Positions 35,726 through 44,129 of a stretch of DNA of 52,505 bases are shown piece after piece; position 1 is the stretch's first letter; each line of letters begins with the position of its first letter. The stretch comes from CAYJRR01 sp964372275 [NCBI: uncultured bacterium] (GTDB lineage Bacteria > CAYJRR01), in assembly GCA_964372275.1 (NCBI GenBank), contig CAYJRR010000010.1, positions 1-52,505 on the forward strand, written 5' to 3'. A program made the position numbers and the translations under genes. The notes below the pieces were generated by a model. The model was not told the DNA's origin. It worked only from the letters and a program-made list of their open reading frames with translations, and did not search any database.

Positions 35726-37420
35726 ATGCGCACTTGCACCTTGTTTGGCGTCGTCGTTCTCGCTGCCGTTTCGGCCGGTTGTTCCGGGGAAGAGGGGGGC
35801 GGCGCGTCCGATCCGATCGAGTCGCTCCTCGTCGCCCCCGACGGCGCGCGGATCGATTCGGCGACGACGATCCGCGTTCGCGCCACCGGCGTCACCGCGT
35901 CGGGCCGGCGGGTCGAGGTCGACGACGCCGTCTGGACGGCGTCGAGCGGCGAAATCTCCGCCGACGGACCGACCGCGCCGACGGAGTTCACCCCGGCGGG
36001 GGTCGGAACGGTGACGATCACCGCCGAGGCCGAGGGCCTTTCCGCCGACGCCACGATCGAGGTCGTGGCGGGCGGGACGCTCGACGTGGTCGTGGTCGAC
36101 GCGGTCGACGGCACGCCGATCCAGGGGGCGAGCGTTTCGCTGGTGACCGGAACCGCCTCGGGGATGACGGTCGCCGACGGAACGGCGCAGCTGACCGGCG
36201 CCTTCGAAGGGGCGATCGACCTGCACGTCGAGGCCCCCGACCACTTCCCGGTCACGTTGTTCGGACTCAAGGCCAAGAACGTGCGGATTCCGGTTCGCCC
36301 GGCCAACCCTCCGGCCTCGGGGGACGTGCAGGGGGCGATCGACTTCCAGCAGGCGCTCGACCGCGAGGAGCCGGAAGCGGGAACGCTCTGGATCGGATTC
36401 GCCGGCCCGGCAATCCGGGGGAACGTCCTGTCGTTCGGGTTCGACGCGCTGGTCGGACCGAACCGGACGATCAACGTCGGCGGCCTCGAGGTCGAGGCGC
36501 CGAGCAACATCTACGTCTACGGCGTGACCGAGGAGTACATCGCGCTCTCGCCGCCCGGGACGACCGCCGTCTTCGCGCTGGGGGGCGAGGTGACGCTGCA
36601 GGAGATCTCCGACGTCCTCGGAGAGGCCGGCGACGGCTCCGATCTGGGCTCGATCGTCGCGGAGCTGATCCCGATCTTCAACCGCTTCTACTACGCGCTC
36701 GATCCCGACGTGACGGTCACCACCAACGCCAGCACCACCGGGGTCGACCTGACGCTCGACACCAAGCTCTCCAAGACCGCCAAGGTGTCGGTCGCGACGC
36801 GGCCGGTCGAGGATCCCAACCCGCTGGTGGTCGCCGCGGTCGACCTGGGACCCTCGATCGGCTTCGTGCCGGTGGGCTTGAACGTCGTCGACGGAAGCGA
36901 CGCGAAGTCGACGAGCTTGAAGGTCCCGCCGCTCAAGGGGAGCTTCGAGGGGCGTTCCTACGTCGTCCTCGCGGTGACGGAGGAGGGGGGGCTGGGATCC
37001 GGCACCGGCGACCAGCAGATCGCCGTCTTGAGCCGTTCTCTCGTCGACGTCTCCGACGTCGAGCTTCCGGACTTCTTCCCGCCGCCGACGTTCGCCGAGT
37101 TCGACAGCAACGCCGGGAGCCTCACCTTCGAGTTCCCCTCGACCGAGGGCTCCGACCTCACCTACAGCACCCTCTCCCGGGAGGCGAGCGGCGAGCGCTA
37201 CGAGTGGGACGTCTTCACCGACGGCGAGTCGGAAGGGTTCGCGCTGCCGATGATCGCCGGCACCCATGCCGCCGCGACCGGCGGGAACTGGACGGTGCAG
37301 ACCCTCGGTCTCGAGTCGCAGACCTACGAGGCGCTCCTCACGCCGGGGGCCGGCACGGCGCTCGAAACCTACTTCGACGACGCCAACCGCATCGTCATCA
37401 CCAACGCCGAGGTCGAGTGA
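35726..37420 (+). CDS. Large lipoprotein with Ig-like and carboxypeptidase-regulatory-like domains
   Basis: Predicted lipoprotein of 564 aa with signal MRTCTLFGVVVLAAVSAGC and lipobox SAGC. Residues about 30-115 look like a bacterial Ig-like (Big_2) domain (LLVAPDGARIDSATTIRVRA, PAGVGTVTITAEAEG). Residues about 117-190 look like a carboxypeptidase-regulatory-like domain (LDVVVVDAVDGTPIQGASVS). The remaining 370 residues are strand-rich with no recognised family (FNRFYYALDPDVTVTTNA, GFVPVGLNVVDGSDAKS). The protein is probably on the outer membrane or cell surface. Its TGA overlaps the GTG of pgi (GTGA), so the two are translationally coupled, although no functional link is obvious. Confidence 0.8.
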   Translation: MRTCTLFGVVVLAAVSAGCSGEEGGGASDPIESLLVAPDGARIDSATTIRVRATGVTASGRRVEVDDAVWTASSGEISADGPTAPTEFTPAGVGTVTITAEAEGLSADATIEVVAGGTLDVVVVDAVDGTPIQGASVSLVTGTASGMTVADGTAQLTGAFEGAIDLHVEAPDHFPVTLFGLKAKNVRIPVRPANPPASGDVQGAIDFQQALDREEPEAGTLWIGFAGPAIRGNVLSFGFDALVGPNRTINVGGLEVEAPSNIYVYGVTEEYIALSPPGTTAVFALGGEVTLQEISDVLGEAGDGSDLGSIVAELIPIFNRFYYALDPDVTVTTNASTTGVDLTLDTKLSKTAKVSVATRPVEDPNPLVVAAVDLGPSIGFVPVGLNVVDGSDAKSTSLKVPPLKGSFEGRSYVVLAVTEEGGLGSGTGDQQIAVLSRSLVDVSDVELPDFFPPPTFAEFDSNAGSLTFEFPSTEGSDLTYSTLSREASGERYEWDVFTDGESEGFALPMIAGTHAAATGGNWTVQTLGLESQTYEALLTPGAGTALETYFDDANRIVITNAEVE

Positions 37421-38805
37421 GGCCGGTCCGGGTCGACTGGACGTTCGCGACGGAGGCGGCGGTCGGCGAGCGCTCGGGGATCTCCGAGCGGCACCTCGAC
37501 GAGCTGTCCCAACGGGCCCGCGAGGTTCACGCCGACCTGGTGAAGGCGCGCGAGGCGGGGGCCCTGGGCTTTTGGGACCTGAAGGCGCGCGAGGCCGACG
37601 CGCGCGCCGTCGCCGCCGAAGCGATGCGGCTCCGGGAGGAGGCGGAGTGGCTGATCGTCCTCGGGATCGGCGGCTCGGCGCTGGGAACGCGCACCCTCCT
37701 CGACGCCTTCGTCCCGCCGGCGCCGTACGCGGCGAGGCCGGGTCCGAAGGTGGTGGTGCTCGACAACGTCGATCCCGAGCGCCTGGCGCGTCTCGCGGAG
37801 ACGGTCGATTGGCGGCGGGCGGCGATCAACGTCGTCAGCAAGTCGGGCTCGACGACCGAGACCGGCGCCCAGTTCGTCTGGCTCCGGGACCTCCTGGTGC
37901 GGGCCGTCGGAGCGGAGACCGCGCGCCGGCGGATCGTCGTCACCACCGACGGCAAGGCCGGGGTGCTCCGGCCGCTGGTGACGCGCGAAGGCCATCCGTC
38001 GTTCGAAGTCCCCGACAACGTCGGCGGGCGGTTCTCGGTGCTGACGCCGGTGGGGCTCCTGCCGGCGGCGGTGGCGGGGATCGACGTGCGGGAGCTGGTG
38101 GCGGGGGCGGCCGAAATGGCGGCCGACTGCGACTCCCCCGACCTGCGCGCGAACCCGGGCGCCCTCCTCGCCGCCTTGCATTGGCTGGGCTGCACCCGCA
38201 AGGGGCACGCCGTCTCGGTGATGATGAGCTACGCCGACGGCCTGCTCACCTTCGCCGAGTGGTACAAGCAGCTCTGGGCGGAGAGCCTCGGCAAGCGGCG
38301 TGATCGCGCCGGGCGGGAGGTCTTCGCCGGCCAGACGCCGGTGACCGCGCTCGGGCCGACCGACCAGCATTCGATCCTGCAGCTCCTGATGGAAGGTCCG
38401 TTCGACAAGCTGGTCACCTTCCTGGGCGTCGACCACTTTCGCGCCGATCCGGCGATACCGTCCGGAGAGCCCGCGGAGCCCTATCCGTACCTTGCCGGGC
38501 GCCGCTTCGCGGAGCTCGTCAACTTCGAACGCGACGCCGTCGCCGCGGCGCTCGCCGCCGAGGGACGGCCGAGCGTGAGCGTGCTCCTCGACCGCTTGAC
38601 GCCGCGCTCGATGGGGCAGCTGTTCTTCCTCTACCAGGCGGCGACGGCGTTCGCCGGGGGGCTGTTCGAGGTCGATCCGTTCGACCAACCCGGGGTCGAA
38701 GCGGGGAAGCGGATCACCTACGCCCTGCTCGGACGGAAAGGATTCGAGGCGGAGCGGGAGGCGTACGAACGCCTCCGCGGGAAGACCCCACCCCGGGTCG
38801 CCTGA
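37417..38805 (+). CDS. pgi: Glucose-6-phosphate isomerase
   Basis: Interconverts glucose 6-phosphate and fructose 6-phosphate in glycolysis and gluconeogenesis. The length of 462 aa matches the shorter, Bacillus-like form. It shows GIGGSALGTRTLLDA, the sugar-phosphate loop VVSKSGSTTET near residue 141, and the PGI signature ALGPTDQHSILQLLMEGP near residue 312, and ends in QLFFLYQAATAFAGGLFEVD with the base-region QPGVEAGK. The GTG start at 37417 overlaps the upstream lipoprotein stop codon by four bases; this start gives the expected family length. No other central-metabolism genes are adjacent. Confidence 0.96.
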   Translation: MRPVRVDWTFATEAAVGERSGISERHLDELSQRAREVHADLVKAREAGALGFWDLKAREADARAVAAEAMRLREEAEWLIVLGIGGSALGTRTLLDAFVPPAPYAARPGPKVVVLDNVDPERLARLAETVDWRRAAINVVSKSGSTTETGAQFVWLRDLLVRAVGAETARRRIVVTTDGKAGVLRPLVTREGHPSFEVPDNVGGRFSVLTPVGLLPAAVAGIDVRELVAGAAEMAADCDSPDLRANPGALLAALHWLGCTRKGHAVSVMMSYADGLLTFAEWYKQLWAESLGKRRDRAGREVFAGQTPVTALGPTDQHSILQLLMEGPFDKLVTFLGVDHFRADPAIPSGEPAEPYPYLAGRRFAELVNFERDAVAAALAAEGRPSVSVLLDRLTPRSMGQLFFLYQAATAFAGGLFEVDPFDQPGVEAGKRITYALLGRKGFEAEREAYERLRGKTPPRVA

Positions 38806-38881
38806 CGCTCGAGGGGCGTTGGCATCGGGCGGAACGAACCGATTCGGAGTACACTTCCACGACACGCCGGGCGGACGTCGG

Positions 38882-39775
38882 ATGGCGCAGAAGGAAGAGA
38901 AGACCAACATCACCACCCAGGTGGAGCTCTCCAAGCTCGAGCTGCAGGCCTCCACCCGGCCGGCGCTGGTGGTGATGACCGGCAAGCAGATCGGGAAGAA
39001 GTACGACCTGGAGAAGAGCGAGGCGGTCATCGGCCGCTCCAGCGAGTGCGAGATCCCGGTTCCGGGGGAGGACATCTCCCGCAACCACGCGCGGCTGTCG
39101 GTCGGACACGACGGACGGGTGCGGGTCGTCGACCTGGGCTCGACCAACGGGACGTTCGTCAACGGCGGAAAGGTGACGGAGGAGACGCTGCTGGTCGACG
39201 GCGACCAGCTCCGCTGCGGCAACACGATCTTCAAGTTCCTGTCGAAGGGCTCGGTCGACTCGATCTACCACGAGGAGCTCTACAAGCAGGCGACGATCGA
39301 CCCGCTGACCCGGGTCTCCAACCGCAAGCACTTCAACCACGAGCTCGAGAACGAGTTCCGTCGGGCGCGGCGTTACGGGCGCCCGCTGTCGCTCCTGATG
39401 CTCGACCTCGACCACTTCAAGAAGGTGAACGACACCTTCGGGCACCAGGCCGGCGACTACGTCCTGCGCCACACCGCCGAGGTGGTGCGCGAATCGCTGC
39501 GGGCCCAGGACCTGTTCGCCCGCTACGGTGGCGAGGAGTTCGCGTTGGTGCTGCCCGAGACGACCCTCGACAACGCCGTCGCGCTCGCGGAAAAGCTGCG
39601 CGCCCGGGTGGAGCAGGGGCGCTACGAGCACGACGGTCGCGCGATCGCCGTCACCCTGTCGATCGGCGTGGCGACGCTGGAGCCGTCGCACGCGGAGCAC
39701 GAGGAGCTGGTCGCCAGCGCCGACCGCCAGCTCTACGCCGCCAAGAAAGGCGGACGGAATCGGGTCTGCAAGTAG
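38882..39775 (+). CDS. FHA-GGDEF diguanylate cyclase
   Basis: Cytoplasmic c-di-GMP synthase of 297 aa. The N-terminal FHA domain (about 45-115) shows AVIGRSSECEIPV, ISRNHARLSV and DLGSTNGTFVNG, and binds phosphothreonine. The GGDEF domain (about 140-295) shows DPLTRVSNRKHF, LMLDLDHFKKVNDTFGH and the active-site RYGGEEFALVLPE near residue 218. RAQD five residues before GGEEF is an intact product-inhibition I-site. ATG 38882 (MAQKEEKTNIT) was preferred; a TTG 21 codons upstream is possible. An FHA input suggests control by a Ser/Thr kinase, common in Myxococcota. It converges on the acyltransferase gene with 30 bases between. Confidence 0.95.
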   Translation: MAQKEEKTNITTQVELSKLELQASTRPALVVMTGKQIGKKYDLEKSEAVIGRSSECEIPVPGEDISRNHARLSVGHDGRVRVVDLGSTNGTFVNGGKVTEETLLVDGDQLRCGNTIFKFLSKGSVDSIYHEELYKQATIDPLTRVSNRKHFNHELENEFRRARRYGRPLSLLMLDLDHFKKVNDTFGHQAGDYVLRHTAEVVRESLRAQDLFARYGGEEFALVLPETTLDNAVALAEKLRARVEQGRYEHDGRAIAVTLSIGVATLEPSHAEHEELVASADRQLYAAKKGGRNRVCK

Positions 39776-39805
39776 CGCCCGCGGCCGGCGCTCCGCCCGT
39801 CCCGG

Positions 39806-40993
39806 TCAGCCCCACCAGATCGAGCGCCGCTCCTTCAGCTGCTCGATGATCATCTCCTGGATCTGCGCCCGCACCTGTTGGGAGAGCTTGTTCACCAGGA
39901 TCCGGTTCTTGCGGTCCCCCTCCGAGAACGAGGCGAACTCGATCGGCTCGCCGAAGCGGATCATCCACTTGGACGGCAACGGGATCAGGCCCAGCAAGCC
40001 CAGCCAGGGGAAGATCGGGGTGATCGGGATGTAGGGGATCCCGAGCGGGTCGGCGAGCCACGTGCCGCGACCGACCATCGGGTGGATCTCCTCCGCGCCG
40101 ACGACGGCCACGGGGACGAGGGGGCTTTTGGTGTCGAGGCAGATCTTGACGAATCCTCCGCGGCCGAAGCGCTGCAATCGGTAGCGGTTCTTGTAGAGCT
40201 TGCCGAGCCCCTTCACCCCCTCGGGGAAGACGCACACCAACTCGCCGTGGCGGAGCAGCCGGGTCGCGTTCTCCGGGCTGGCGCGCACGCCGCCGACGCG
40301 CATCATCAGCGTCCCGAGGAACGGGAAGTGGTAGGCGAAGTCCTCGACGAGGAACCGGACGTCGCGCGCGTTCGGCTGCTCGTTCATCACGGCGACCTTG
40401 ATCATCGCGCCGTCGTAGGGGAGCCCGCCCGAGTGGTTGGAGACGAGCAGTCCGGCCCCCTCGGCGGGCACGTGCTGGATCCCCTTCACCTCGATGCGCC
40501 AATACTCGTAGTAGAGGAAGTCGAAGAGTGGCTTGAACCGCTGCGAGATGACCGGGTCCATCCCGTAGTCGTCGACCACCTCCGACTTCCCGCGGAGCGA
40601 GAAGCGCGCCCAGGTCTCCTTCCACTCCTGCGGGGAGGTGAGGTCGGCGAGCCGGGTCACGACCTCGCCGACGTTCTCCATCAGGTGGGCGCGCGGACGG
40701 TCCCCCTTGGCGCGCGCCTCCTTCATCCCGCCGAGGACGCGGCCCTCGAAATCCTTCAGCGCGTGCTGGATCTCCTCGCGCACCGCTTCCGAATCGCCGC
40801 CGCGGGTGTGGCGGAGCGTCTCCGAGACCTTCTTGTCGAGCCCGTCGAGATGGTCGTCGACCTTGGTCTCCAGGGCGCGCAGGCGCTCCTCGACATCGGC
40901 CCGGAGGCGCGCCATCTCGTCGGGCTCGAACGACGGGAGCTCCGGGGTCGGACCCAGCGTGCGCTTCGCGCGTTTTCCCTGATCGATCGCCAT
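39806..40993 (-). CDS. Lysophospholipid/glycerol acyltransferase-family protein
   Basis: Predicted membrane-associated acyltransferase of 395 aa. The first roughly 150 residues are charged and helical (DEMARLRADVEERLRALETK), probably coiled coil. The acyltransferase domain follows with VSNHSGGLPYDGAMIKVAV, where His and Asp are farther apart than in the classical HX4D motif, and VCVFPEGVKGLGKLYKNRY, the FPEG glycerol-phosphate site. Widely spaced His/Asp motifs of this sort occur in a DGAT2/TMEM68-like branch. It starts on the last base of the SDR stop codon (TGATG), so both are coupled. A paired epimerase-like/acyltransferase arrangement is also found in mycobacteria (Rv0501/Rv0502, from memory). 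Substrate unknown. Confidence 0.85.
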   Translation of the reverse strand: MAIDQGKRAKRTLGPTPELPSFEPDEMARLRADVEERLRALETKVDDHLDGLDKKVSETLRHTRGGDSEAVREEIQHALKDFEGRVLGGMKEARAKGDRPRAHLMENVGEVVTRLADLTSPQEWKETWARFSLRGKSEVVDDYGMDPVISQRFKPLFDFLYYEYWRIEVKGIQHVPAEGAGLLVSNHSGGLPYDGAMIKVAVMNEQPNARDVRFLVEDFAYHFPFLGTLMMRVGGVRASPENATRLLRHGELVCVFPEGVKGLGKLYKNRYRLQRFGRGGFVKICLDTKSPLVPVAVVGAEEIHPMVGRGTWLADPLGIPYIPITPIFPWLGLLGLIPLPSKWMIRFGEPIEFASFSEGDRKNRILVNKLSQQVRAQIQEMIIEQLKERRSIWWG

Positions 40994-42015
40994 CACTCCA
41001 CCAGGTGGATCGCCCGCAGGCGTTGCATCCCCATGAACGACTGCAGCGTCTCGCGCGTCGAAAACTTCGGGACGAAACCCATCTTCTTCTCCGCCTTCTC
41101 GCCGTCGGCCACCCACAGGAAGCGGAGGTAGTCGAGCAGATTGGGCGGCATCTCGCCGACCCCCGCCAGCCACGCCCCCTTGTAGGCGGCGCGAAGCAGC
41201 GGACCGGGGATCGGGACCTGCACCTTTCCCGAGATCCCCAGGATCGTCGAGACCGGCATCACGCCGCGGCCGACGACGTTCCAGGCGCCCGGATGGTCTT
41301 CGCGGATCACCTTGAGGTAGGCGTCGATGACGTCGGTCTCGTGGACGCACTGCATGAGCGGGTCGTAGCCGAGGATCGTGGGGACGGCGGGACGCCCGAA
41401 GTAGCGCGTCCAGAAGTTCCGGACCGTCGGTCCGAGCATCATCGCCGGCCGCAGGATGGTGGTGACCGCCTGCGGGTTTCGCTTGGCGAAGGCGGCGAAC
41501 TCCTTCTCCGCCTCGACCTTGTCGCGGATGAAGCGAGCCTTGGCGCCGTTCAGCGGCATCTCCTCGGTCAGGTAGTTCGGGTTCCGCGCGTTCGCGCCGT
41601 AGACCATCGTCGAGGAGCCGAGGATCAGCTTGCGGACGCGCGCCTCCTCGCAGGCGGAGACGACGTACATCGTCCCGATCGCCTCCAGCTCGTGCGCGTA
41701 GCTCGAATTGCGGGAGGGGTTGGTGAGCAGCGCCAGGTGGAGAAGCGTCTCGCAGCGCTCGTTCTGGAGGATCTGCGCCAGGTCGGCGTCGGCCGTCGGC
41801 TGGGTGATGTCGAGCTTGTAGAAGCGCGTCTTCTTGAGCGGGAAGGAGGGCTTCACCACGTCGACCGCGACGACGTGCGGCACGCTCCGGTCGGCCTCGA
41901 GGATCTTGAGCAGGTTGGAGCCGACGAAGGAGTTGGCGCCGGTGAGGACGATCGAGGGGGCCGACGGATCGCCGCCGTCGTGGCGGGGGCGCTTCTTGAC
42001 TCGTTTCACGGCCAT
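40993..42015 (-). CDS. NAD-dependent epimerase/dehydratase-family (extended SDR) protein
   Basis: Rossmann-fold protein of 340 aa. The nucleotide motif SIVLTGANSFVGSNLLKILE is close to the TGxxGxxG pattern. LHLALLTNP and LILGSSTMVYGANARNPN follow in the right order. At the catalytic Tyr-x-x-x-Lys position it reads ARFIRDKVEAEKEF, with Phe in place of Tyr, so normal SDR chemistry may be lost. Later parts (TILRPAMMLGPTVRNFW, MQCVHETDVIDAYLKVI, AWNVVGRGVMPVS) are typical of GalE-like proteins. It is the first gene of a two-gene operon with the acyltransferase and is divergent from mutL. No ribosome-binding site is obvious before ATG 42015. Confidence 0.87.
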   Translation of the reverse strand: MAVKRVKKRPRHDGGDPSAPSIVLTGANSFVGSNLLKILEADRSVPHVVAVDVVKPSFPLKKTRFYKLDITQPTADADLAQILQNERCETLLHLALLTNPSRNSSYAHELEAIGTMYVVSACEEARVRKLILGSSTMVYGANARNPNYLTEEMPLNGAKARFIRDKVEAEKEFAAFAKRNPQAVTTILRPAMMLGPTVRNFWTRYFGRPAVPTILGYDPLMQCVHETDVIDAYLKVIREDHPGAWNVVGRGVMPVSTILGISGKVQVPIPGPLLRAAYKGAWLAGVGEMPPNLLDYLRFLWVADGEKAEKKMGFVPKFSTRETLQSFMGMQRLRAIHLVE

Positions 42016-42104
42016 GAGGAACGCGCGAGTCTACTCGTGGCCGCGGCGGGAGGGAAGGGCTGCGCGGGCTTCCACCCCGCCCAGGGCCGCAGTAGCGTCC
42101 CCCC

Positions 42105-44078
42105 ATGTCCAGCCGCCCCGCCGTCCGTCCCCGTGCCATCCGGGTGCTCCCCGACGCGCTCTCCAACCAGATCGCCGCCGGGGAGGTCGTGGAGCGGCCG
42201 GCGTCGGTGGTGAAGGAGCTGGTCGAGAACGCGCTCGACGCGGGGGCGACGCGGATCGTCGTCGAGATCGGGGAGGGGGCCCGCGACCTGACGGTGACCG
42301 ACGACGGGTGCGGGATCCCGGCCGCCGAGGCGCCGCTCGCGCTCCAGCGGTTCGCGACGTCGAAGATCGGCCAACTCGCCGACCTCCACCGGATCGAGAC
42401 CTACGGATTCCGCGGCGAGGCCCTCCCATCGATCGCCTCGGTCAGCCGCTTCTCCCTCGAGACCCGGCCCGCGGCGCAGGCGGCCGGCGTGCGGATCGAG
42501 GTCGAGGGGGGGGCGGCGCGCGCCGAGAGCGAGGTGGGCTGCCCCGCCGGCACGCGGATCGAGGTGCACGACCTGTTCTTCAACACCCCGGCGCGGCTCA
42601 AGTTCCTGAAAAGCGCGCCGACCGAGGTGCGCGCAGCGGTGCAGGCGGTGGCGCGGCTGGCGCTCCCGGCGGAGGGGGTGGCCTTCCAGGTCGTCGAGCG
42701 GGGACGCGTGGCGTTCCAGACGGCGGCGGGGGCGGCGCTCCGGGAACGGATCGGCGCCGTGCTCGGGGCCGAGACGGCGCAGGCGATGTTCGCGTTCCAG
42801 GGGGCCTCGAACGGCGTGCGCGCGCGGGGCTTCGCGGGGGCGCCGTCGCACGCGCGCAGCAACGCCCGCGATCTCCTGGTGTACGTCAACGGGCGTACGG
42901 TAAAGGACCGGACGGCTTTAAGCGCGGCGATCGAAGCCTACCGCTCGTTGCTCCCCGGAGGACGCTTTCCGGCGACAGTCGTCCTGCTCGAGGTGCCATC
43001 CGATCTCGTCGACGTGAACGTCCACCCCGCGAAGACCGAGGTCCGCTTCGCGCGGACCGACGACGTCTGGCGCGCCGTCCACCGCGGGATCGAGTCGGCG
43101 CTGCGCGAAGCGCCGTGGGGGAGAGGGGAGGGGGTACGCAGCCCGGCCGCGGTGCCGATCTGGGAGACGCCGCGGTGGGGGGAGGGGCAACGCCCGGCGG
43201 CGTGGACCGTCGGGCCGGCGAATGGCGAAGGGCCGGGTCCGGAACCGGGTGCGGGTTCGGCAACCGGCCCGGGATCGGAAACGGGAACGGATTCGGCAAC
43301 GGGTTCGGCTTCGGCTTCGGCTACGGATACGGGTTCGGCCTCGGCCTTCGCCGCGTCCGCGACCCCGGACGCGGTTGCCGCGGCGGTTCCTCTTGTCGCG
43401 GAGTCTCCTCGCTCCTACCGCCTGATCCACGGCCACGTCGCCGCGCCCCTTTCCGGCCCCCACACCACCCCCGTCGACCGCGACGATCCCCGCGCCTTCT
43501 TCCGCTCCGTACGGATCTTCGGTCAGTACCGCGCGACCTACCTTCTGGGCGAGCGGAACGGCGAGCTGGTCGTCATCGACCAGCACGCCGCGCACGAGCG
43601 GGTGATGTTCGAGCGGCTCAAGGTCGCGGCGGGGCGCGGGGAGGTGCCGCTCCAGCGTCTGCTCGTGCCGGCGGTCGTCGAGCTGCCGCCCGCCGACGCG
43701 CGCGCCGCGGCGGAGCTCCTCCCGGCGTTGGCGAAGGCGGGGATCGAAGCCGAGCCGTTCGGCGAACGGACGATCGCCGTCCGGGCCGTGCCGGCGGCCC
43801 TGGCGAAGGTCGAACCGTCGGCGCTCCTCCGTGACGCGCTCGACGAGGTCGGCCGACACGGCCGCTCGGGGACGTTGCTCGACCGAGTCGACGACCTCTT
43901 CGCGCGGATGGCCTGCCACGCCGCGGTCCGCGCGGGGGATCGACTCGGGCCGGAGGAGGTCACCCGGCTGCTCGCCGACATGGACGGCATCGACTTCGCC
44001 GCCAACTGCCCGCACGGTCGGCCCGTCGTCGTCCGCTTCCCCGCCGCCGAGGTCGAGAAGTGGTTCGAGCGGCGATAG
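42105..44078 (+). CDS. mutL: DNA mismatch repair protein MutL (endonuclease type)
   Basis: Mismatch-repair ATPase that couples MutS recognition to strand incision; 657 aa. The N-terminal GHKL ATPase shows IAAGEVVERPASVVKELVEN, ENALDAGA, VTDDGCGIP, TYGFRGEALPSI and the later VDVNVHPAKTEVRF. A long low-complexity linker (about 355-445) includes the hexanucleotide repeat. The C-terminal domain has VIDQHAAHERVMFE near residue 492, an exact DQHA(X)2E(X)4E endonuclease motif, plus ACHAAVRAGD near 602 and CPHGRP near 634. MutL should therefore nick DNA itself, as expected for species without MutH. No mutS is in the window. Confidence 0.97.
   Translation: MSSRPAVRPRAIRVLPDALSNQIAAGEVVERPASVVKELVENALDAGATRIVVEIGEGARDLTVTDDGCGIPAAEAPLALQRFATSKIGQLADLHRIETYGFRGEALPSIASVSRFSLETRPAAQAAGVRIEVEGGAARAESEVGCPAGTRIEVHDLFFNTPARLKFLKSAPTEVRAAVQAVARLALPAEGVAFQVVERGRVAFQTAAGAALRERIGAVLGAETAQAMFAFQGASNGVRARGFAGAPSHARSNARDLLVYVNGRTVKDRTALSAAIEAYRSLLPGGRFPATVVLLEVPSDLVDVNVHPAKTEVRFARTDDVWRAVHRGIESALREAPWGRGEGVRSPAAVPIWETPRWGEGQRPAAWTVGPANGEGPGPEPGAGSATGPGSETGTDSATGSASASATDTGSASAFAASATPDAVAAAVPLVAESPRSYRLIHGHVAAPLSGPHTTPVDRDDPRAFFRSVRIFGQYRATYLLGERNGELVVIDQHAAHERVMFERLKVAAGRGEVPLQRLLVPAVVELPPADARAAAELLPALAKAGIEAEPFGERTIAVRAVPAALAKVEPSALLRDALDEVGRHGRSGTLLDRVDDLFARMACHAAVRAGDRLGPEEVTRLLADMDGIDFAANCPHGRPVVVRFPAAEVEKWFERR
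43224..43356 (+). repeat. Degenerate hexanucleotide (NCGGNN) array encoding part of the MutL linker
   Basis: Successive six-base units follow NCGGNN, for example TCGGCA, ACGGGT, TCGGCT, ACGGAT, and code for Ser/Thr/Ala alternating with Gly/Ala/Asp. The unit and coding frame are the same as in the dsbD linker at 16155-16343, although the two proteins are unrelated. Confidence 0.82.
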
Positions 44079-44129
44079 CCAAGGGACGACGCCATCGGCA
44101 CGGACGTTCGGCGCCAACCGGCGGTCGCA

